Part shown: positions 62,539-64,000 of the stretch, one piece after another
Layout of the letters: every line of letters begins with the position of its first letter
Numbering within the stretch: position 1 is the stretch's first letter
Assembly: GCA_947044405.1 (NCBI GenBank)
Contig: CAMRHE010000648.1
Span: 558,001 to 622,000, forward strand
Reading direction: 5' to 3'
Length of the DNA: 64,000 bases
DNA from: Leptodactylus fallax
Taxonomy: Eukaryota; Chordata; Amphibia; Anura; Leptodactylidae
Made by a program: the position numbers and the translations under genes
Notes under the pieces: generated by a model
What the model saw: the letters and a program-made list of their open reading frames with translations, nothing else
Databases searched by the model: none
What the model was told of the DNA's origin: nothing

Positions 62539-62849
62539 TGTCAGTAAGAAAAACTGACATATGGATTGGAAACAGATGGAAAATGGACATAAAAACATAC
62601 ACTTGAGTTGCATCCGAAACTGAAACAGTCGTGTCCATGAATCTACAGTGCCAGTGATTCCCAAAGTGGTCCAGGTGGACCCCCAGGGGTCCGCGGGAGA
62701 CTCGACAGGGGTCTACGTTAGATCTAATCTTCACATTTTTTGACGAGTTTTGGGAATATGGTAGAAATGTAGCATCAGGGGGTCCACCGAAACCAGTAAA
62801 ATTTTGAAAGTGGTCTACGAGAAAAAAAAAGTTTGGGAACCTCTGGTCT

Positions 62850-63080
62850 ACACCCTATGCACATGACTGAGTGTATATCTGATGTGGGGCAGAGCTTGCA
62901 GCGGACTGCATTCGGAGTGACATCCATGTGCATTCTGCGATGCATTCACATCTATGGGGGCTTCCAATATGTTCCGATGATATGGAGCAGGACAAAACCT
63001 GCTTTATACTGCTCCGTGTCATCGAAATGGAATGGGTCAGAAGTCCCCATAGATGTGAATGCACATGGGGTCTAAATGGG
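62850..63080. mobile_element. Palindromic element, further copy of the 19020 family
   Basis: It contains gagtgacatccatgtgcatt, cacatctatgggggcttcca, a hairpin core (tccgatgatatggagcagga / gctccgtgtcatcgaaatgg) and gaagtccccatagatgtgaa. The arms lie at about 62940-62980 and 63015-63060. Confidence 0.6.
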
Positions 63081-63800
63081 GGACACAGGACTCAAATTCA
63101 ATGTGGTGCCCAACAGTCCCCTGTAGATCCTGTGGGTAAGCAATAACTTATTTGCTGGCCAACCATTTAAATCCAGCATACTAAAAGTTGGATTTTTTAC
63201 TTAAGATTTTTTTAATACAAAAACGACATTCTTCCAAGTACTGATACATACAATTCTTCATATCTGCATCAGTCTGAGAACGCCCTAGCAATTTAGAGCT
63301 ACTGTAACGTATTTTGTATCAACCGCTATCAAAAAATATATATAAAAAGAACACAGTGTGACATTTTAAGACGAGATAAGTAAATCACGATGTGTGTGGT
63401 TACGTCCAAGAAGCTGCGAGACAGGAACAAGTTCCAGGAATCTGAATGCGTTAATTTTTTATCAACCTGTGACAAGATCTCTCACGTTGAAGCTCTTACA
63501 TCATCTCCTGCCCAGGTTGCTATGGGTATTCTCCACAACACAGGAACTAACCGCACACCTCAAGCAGCTGTTTATAGCAGGGTGGAGTTGTAATGACTGT
63601 TATAAAAGAAGATTACTTCCTAAACAGCCGGCCTGATGCCTGTAACACAACTTTATGTGGACTGGATAGCCCCTTCCCAGAATTCATTAGTAACGCATCA
63701 CTAAATAAACTGCACAACTAACAATGACAACAGAAAAATACAATACACCGAAGATTAGGACTCCATTCCATATAACATACATGACCAATAGCATGCTCAC

Positions 63801-63862
63801 CTTAGCTGGGACTGTAACTTTATAGCCTTGCTGATGAAGTCCTCCCATGTCGGATAACTGGC
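63801..63862 (-). CDS. MTSS1-like: MTSS-family I-BAR protein, internal coding exon (second coding exon)
   Basis: This 62-bp exon is the most upstream one in the window. Read on the minus strand it follows a tttttag acceptor and ends in AG before a gtgagc donor. It encodes ASYPTWEDFISKAIKLQSQL plus two bases of an Arg codon. The family equivalents are GSYPVWEDFINKAGKLQSQLR in MTSS1 and SSYPIWEDF..KLHSQLR in MTSS2 (recalled). This is the start of the long helical I-BAR domain, which dimerises, binds PI(4,5)P2-rich inner plasma membrane and bends it outward. It begins in phase 0, which fits a first coding exon of about 24 codons lying beyond 64000. The start codon and promoter are therefore not visible. 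Confidence 0.93.
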
Positions 63863-64000
63863 CTAAAAATAAAGAAAAATACACATGAGCATTCATGGTT
63901 TCTCCAGGAGCTTAACATGTACGAATGAAACGTAACAGTACACCGTGCACGTGAGGTAAGGAAATACTTATTATTCTGTATTGGATGCTGCTTTGTTGCG

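Larger units (their letters stand above)
52401..63800 (-). other. Intron of 11,400 bp
   Basis: This intron separates the 52327-52400 and 63801-63862 exons. It holds the full-length Tc1 element (59328-60894), a run of miniature elements (52679-53660), further TTAA and fold-back elements, and copies of the 'ctatgggg' palindromic family near 61755 and 62850. Sections 53700-54720, 55900-57220, 57860-58900 and 61000-61750 show nothing else I can name. Confidence 0.7.

Overview
This is vertebrate genomic DNA, almost certainly from a frog or toad. It is AT-rich and intron-dominated, with long microsatellites, full-length and degraded Tc1/mariner elements, hAT-type and TTAA-flanked miniature elements, CR1/L2-type LINE remnants, and several dispersed repeat families that I recognise as typical of anuran genomes (for example the 'ctaggttcacatctgc' and 'gatgacctatccttaggat' repeats). 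The organism call is inference from repeat content. No prokaryotic, CRISPR, operon or phage-like structure is present.

The only host gene I can support lies on the minus strand and spans the whole window. Eleven internal exons (63801-63862, 52327-52400, 33169-33253, 26003-26094, 21039-21113, 13084-13241, 12286-12393, 9711-9808, 3878-3992, 1549-1677, 332-482) have consensus splice sites and join in one open reading frame of 382 codons plus one base. The protein is an MTSS-family I-BAR (IMD) membrane-curving, actin-regulating protein. The first coding exon (about 24 codons in the family) lies beyond 64000, and the C-terminal part with the WH2 domain lies beyond position 1. The protein matches human MTSS1 and MTSS2 about equally well and departs from both at sites they share, so it looks like a third, divergent paralog.

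Layout from right to left along transcription: an 11.4-kb intron (52401-63800) holds a nearly intact Tc1 transposon (59328-60894) and a dense island of miniature elements (52.7-53.7 kb). A 19.1-kb intron (33254-52326) holds a second, internally deleted Tc1 element (50446-51366), a 430-bp hairpin (37044-37472), a LINE fragment and many inverted-repeat elements. A 7.1-kb intron (26095-33168) holds a hAT-type element nested inside another repeat, next to a perfect 88-bp tandem duplication. Smaller introns follow down to position 1.

The most notable points are the divergent MTSS paralog; a full-length Tc1 transposase frame whose first catalytic Asp is a Tyr; two copies of one hAT-type element each with perfect 8-bp target duplications; and a set of TTAA-flanked miniature elements. 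I found no undescribed multi-gene system. Repeat family names and boundaries were read by eye and should be confirmed against a repeat library.
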